This document shows positions 60,501-64,000 of a DNA stretch of 64,000 nt, piece by piece (within the stretch, counting starts at the first letter, position 1; the number at the start of each line of letters is the position of its first letter). Below the pieces are notes generated by a model. The model was not told the origin of the DNA and searched no databases. It saw nothing but the letters and a program-made list of their open reading frames with translations. Source of the DNA: Siphonodentalium dalli (lineage: Eukaryota; Mollusca; Scaphopoda; Gadilida; Siphonodentaliidae); the NCBI GenBank assembly GCA_032622095.1, contig CP136063.1, forward strand, positions 81,445,980 to 81,509,979, written 5' to 3'. The position numbers and the translations under genes were made by a program.

Positions 60501-61620
60501 TACGACACCAGTGAGTAGTTTATAACCCATTATCAAACTGGCTACTATCAAGAAATGTCATACCGAAATGAATAAATCCTGTCTGATATCCGTTGCTGTT
60601 TTTCACGAGTTTTAATTCATTTCTAAAAGTTGATTTGAGTCCGCCGATTTTATACTTGATTTGTTTGTCATTTCTTTGAAACAGGGCCATCAAGAATAAA
60701 AATAAATTATGCAGAATCTGAAGTTCTTTTATTATAAGACTTACAGACATACCAATCCAGCTGAGGAATACATGGACTTGCTGTCAGAATTATGCGACGC
60801 ACCAGCCAACTCAAATACCAACATTCTGTCGCACAACATTTTGGAAGTGATCATCAACTACTAAATCAATACACATGGAAATTGACTAACTCATACATGG
60901 TGAATCCCATTTTAAGAGAATATGCATGCATGCGAATTTATGTCATTTCCAGAGATTCGCATGGGAAAATTAAGACCGCCAATACTGGTTTGTTGAGATT
61001 GCTCGGATAGTTTTAGAGTGAGCTCATATGATAACATTCAATTGGGATTTCCATTCAGATATCAATTACAGCCCCAAATAAATAATGCACGTACAGCGCA
61101 GAAATTAAAAGACCCATAATTTACAGAAGAGTATGTTTCTCAAGCCAAAGGTGGAACAAGTTCCTTGCTATGGAAGCTTACAAGTTACTAGTTGATGTAT
61201 CAGCCGGAATAGGAATAATCTGGGCAAGAATGTACAATGTTTTACTTTAATTTTCAATACTTGTGAATTTGCGTAAAGTTCTGTTATCATTTTCAACAGC
61301 TGTAAATTTTGCCTCTAGTTGAATAACACAAGAGAGGAAATGTGACGTAGTTGGGAACTCGTAGTTAAACAACCCATTTCCAAATGAAGACAAACAGCAA
61401 CGCCACCTTCTGTAACTACAAATTTAAAGCTGTAATAATGTTCATAATTATATGAATAGCATAACTTGCTGCATATTAGATTAATCACTAGTATAAAACA
61501 GACATGACCGTCAAGTACAATACTTATAAATCAGGAGTGGACTCAGGACTCCTGGTTCATCATGCCCCCCCCCCCCCATCGAGGAAACATGCAATTTTCA
61601 GTCAAGTAGCTGCCGGATAA
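57553..61620. other. Long stretch without a supported gene
   Basis: AT-rich unique-looking DNA. Frames of 60-76 codons (58142, 58604, 60520, 60792) have no recognisable domains. A 13-base poly-C tract is at 61565-61577. Confidence 0.4.
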
Positions 61621-61626
61621 TATAGC

Positions 61627-61813
61627 TCCGGGGATCATAGCCACAGCAATCCTGAGGCCATCACCGGTATCAAAATAAAAAGACTGGCACTTCCAGAGCT
61701 TGACTCACTGTGGTCAAACAGGCGCAATGATTGGGTTGTCAGCGGACATATTACACAGTATGTACGATCCGCGTAAAACGCCAAATACAGATTACATTGT
61801 GTCTCCACCCTGA
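61627..61813 (-). mobile_element. Truncated copy of the 34001-34860 TIR element
   Basis: The complement of this stretch follows 34005-34310: GGGTGGA...CAATGTAATCTG, CGTTTTACGCGGATCGTACA, GTAATATGTCCGCTGACAACC, CAATCATTGCG, ACCGGTGATGGCC, GGGGATCATAGCC (complement order). The end reads CCACCCTGAA where the full copy has CCACCCTTAA on the complementary strand. Only one end survives. Confidence 0.75.
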
Positions 61814-62149
61814 AGCAATTTGTAGAGCGAGTGGAATGTATGTGTATGACCGGGCTTCTTCTTTATCAATGTTAATAATAAGAATTTTGTAAATGGTTTT
61901 CTTCAGATTGTTCCTATCAGAAAACAACATTTTAAAGGCAATATTTGCTCCAGATATGCTAAAATCAGCTTTGTTTAAACATTGGAATAATGTCCTTTAT
62001 GTATAAACAGATTCGTTAAAATGTCATATATATAACTACATGGGCTACTTTGGTCTGAAATAAACCATTATATATAAAGGATTCACAGTAAACAAGACGA
62101 TGCAAACAAACAATTGTGGAACGCTGGTGACACTTATTGGTATATTAGT

Positions 62150-63195
62150 CGATTAACAGATACAAATTTATCAGGTCATTTACAGATTTTAGATTCGGTG
62201 AATAATATGACAACTCCGTTTGAACTACTGATGATTAAAACAAATTAAGGTCACTGTATTCAATAAGGTCAATGCAACCAAATTAAGGGCTTTGTATGAC
62301 CGCAGAGGTTTTCCATATTATACATAGTAAGTATAAAGTATTCACAGTAGATAAGACTGTTAATACAGACAAGAATTATATTTTTGTGACAATTTATGGA
62401 CTTCTGGTTGAGAATGAGTATTAGCTTGAGGAATGAGCACGCCCAATTTAATGTTCTCATGCCTATATTACCGGGTTCAGTTATGATAAATAACGACAAC
62501 AATACATTAATAAGTCAAATTAGTAAGTGAATACATTTGCCAAATTGTTTAGTATTCGAGCGGTGCGTCATTAACAAGGCAGGCATGGGTATAAATGGGG
62601 AAAGAGCAAGCATTGAACTGCTTTAACACCATCTTATATTGTTTGTGATGAATTACATTATAGTTCTGAATAAATACACTGTTTTAACTATTGTTGTCTA
62701 AGATAATGTCGATACCTATCTGACAAGATCACAACAAATGTAAGGGCTTTATACAAAGGCACTGAGGTGTTTGATATCATGACAACTCCATATGAGCTAT
62801 TGTTGACAAGGTCAATGAAAACAAATTAAGGGCTTTGTGTGATCGCAATGAGGTTTTCCATACCAAACCTAGTGCATCATGATAAAGGCCATTCCACACG
62901 GCGAGATCAATTAAAACAAAAATAAGTGAATAACGAAACAACCATGAGTTCAACCATTCAGAAAGCCGACGTCGCAGAAAACGCCAAAACTCATTGCCGT
63001 GCAGCAAACGCCATGTGTAAGGAACTTAAGGGATACACAGTTGAGAAGACTGTCAATAGAGACAATTGTGACATGAGTGACTATTTACGGTCTTCTGGTT
63101 GATAGTGGGCATTGTTAGCTAGACGAATGAGCACGCCAAGTTGATGTATGCACGCTTATTTTACCGGGTTTACTTTTGATAAATATAAACTTCTA
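62150..63195 (+). repeat. Diverged tandem duplication, about 600-680 bp period
   Basis: ATATGACAACTCC...GGTCAATG...AAATTAAGGGCTTTGT...CGCA.GAGGTTTTCCATA (62205-62320) recurs at 62778-62870. AAGACTGT...GTGAC...TATGGACTTCTGGTTGA...GAATGAGCACGCC...TTACCGGGTT (62350-62480) recurs at 63045-63175. The second copy has about 130 bp of extra sequence between the two parts (about 62880-63020). Confidence 0.75.
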
Positions 63196-63199
63196 TATA

Positions 63200-64000
63200 C
63201 AAAGCTGTGCTCTTGTGTTTTGTGAACGTTCTTTTATATCTAATGATAACTAAAAAGATATACAATATATGCCGAGCACGTCTGCGATAACATGATTATG
63301 CAACTGATTACACCTCTATTATAGCCATTTGGCAGTGTGAAGATCCAAATTATGATCACTTGTTTCATCGCGGCCCGGTTCCAGAGACCAACATAGGTCT
63401 ATGAATATGCTAAACATTCTTGGGAAGACTCTTTTTACCATAGAAAGACTAATGCAAGTGGTCGAATTCAGAAAGTTCTGTTCTAATACGAATTGAGATG
63501 GTCCATGTGTGTATTGGTTGTCCATCCTACAGTTCCCATTTTAAAAGAGAATCCCAAATATAACCAAGTATTTACTTAATACTCGTTAACTTTTATAAAA
63601 CATATATTGCCATATTTCAGTAGATTGAAATCCTGCTATTTTCCAACAGGCAAACAAATGTAGAGTTTGCCTACACTGATTACCAAAATCATGTTCAGAT
63701 TACGCATCCAATTAATGGTTTACTTTACAGCTTTGTAATAATTAGTCTATCAAACCAGTAATGCCACATCGGCATTCGTGTCCACCAAATACTTATGTTC
63801 CTATTTCTCAGACCTACAATCATCGAGATCGTGAACATCTAACTATATGACTTGTATTGCAGATTCGAATAGGATGCAGAGCCATTATTTTCATTCCTTC
63901 CGTTATCTTAAATATGGTGATCTATCAATGGCCGTATGTTTCAGATGTGTTATTTGTACTGAAGATTTTGATAATTGGTTTAATCTAAGGGATGACATAG
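63200..64000. other. No gene seen
   Basis: AT-rich unique-looking sequence to the right edge; nothing supported. Confidence 0.4.

Overview
The window looks like gene-poor, AT-rich nuclear DNA of an animal, most likely a marine lophotrochozoan such as a mollusc. The evidence for this is tRNA-derived SINEs, molluscan-style non-LTR retrotransposon ends, Crypton, piggyBac, hAT and mariner-type DNA transposons, nested tandem repeats, and one small secreted C-type lectin-like gene. I see no operons, prokaryotic signals, rRNA or CRISPR. The taxon is inference; no search was possible.

Layout. 1-5200: two decayed Crypton-like tyrosine-recombinase elements, each followed at the same relative place by a long two-tier hairpin, and a pair of direct repeats between them. 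5201-11471: a large tandem duplication of an unclassified 2.6 kb repeat that itself contains a diverged internal repeat. 11472-15660: a non-LTR retrotransposon split by a 2.6 kb element with about 740 bp inverted arms. 16783-18575: a SINE and a minisatellite with higher-order structure. 19764-20724: a complete single-exon C-type lectin-like gene on the minus strand, with a 222 bp double-hairpin palindrome 16 bp past its stop codon. 22050-29710: short tandem duplications, a tandem trio of TA-flanked mariner-type MITEs, a complete non-autonomous hAT element with a perfect 8 bp target duplication, and an interspersed repeat with an ACAA tail. 30306-30560: one weak exon candidate. 34001-36690: a non-autonomous terminal-inverted-repeat element next to a frameshifted piggyBac transposase that keeps its three catalytic aspartates. 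37905-39160: a 0.4 kb tandem repeat. 40054-42332: a long-arm inverted-repeat element. 43800-44640: the 3' end of another non-LTR retrotransposon. 44869-49553: a 1.9 kb tandem duplication with nested repeats and a SINE at its joint. 49619-56655: a satellite-like array of about 0.3 kb monomers interrupted by two transposons whose pre-insertion sites can be read from neighbouring monomers. 56656-64000: mostly unique non-coding sequence with a small MITE, a transposon fragment and one diverged duplication.

Only the lectin gene looks intact. The rest is a record of transposon insertion, decay and local duplication. The strongest candidate for something undescribed is the conserved hairpin at the 3' end of the two tyrosine-recombinase elements. 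Its two copies differ in sequence by paired, compensating changes, which suggests the hairpin is a working part of the element or is kept perfect by arm-to-arm copying.
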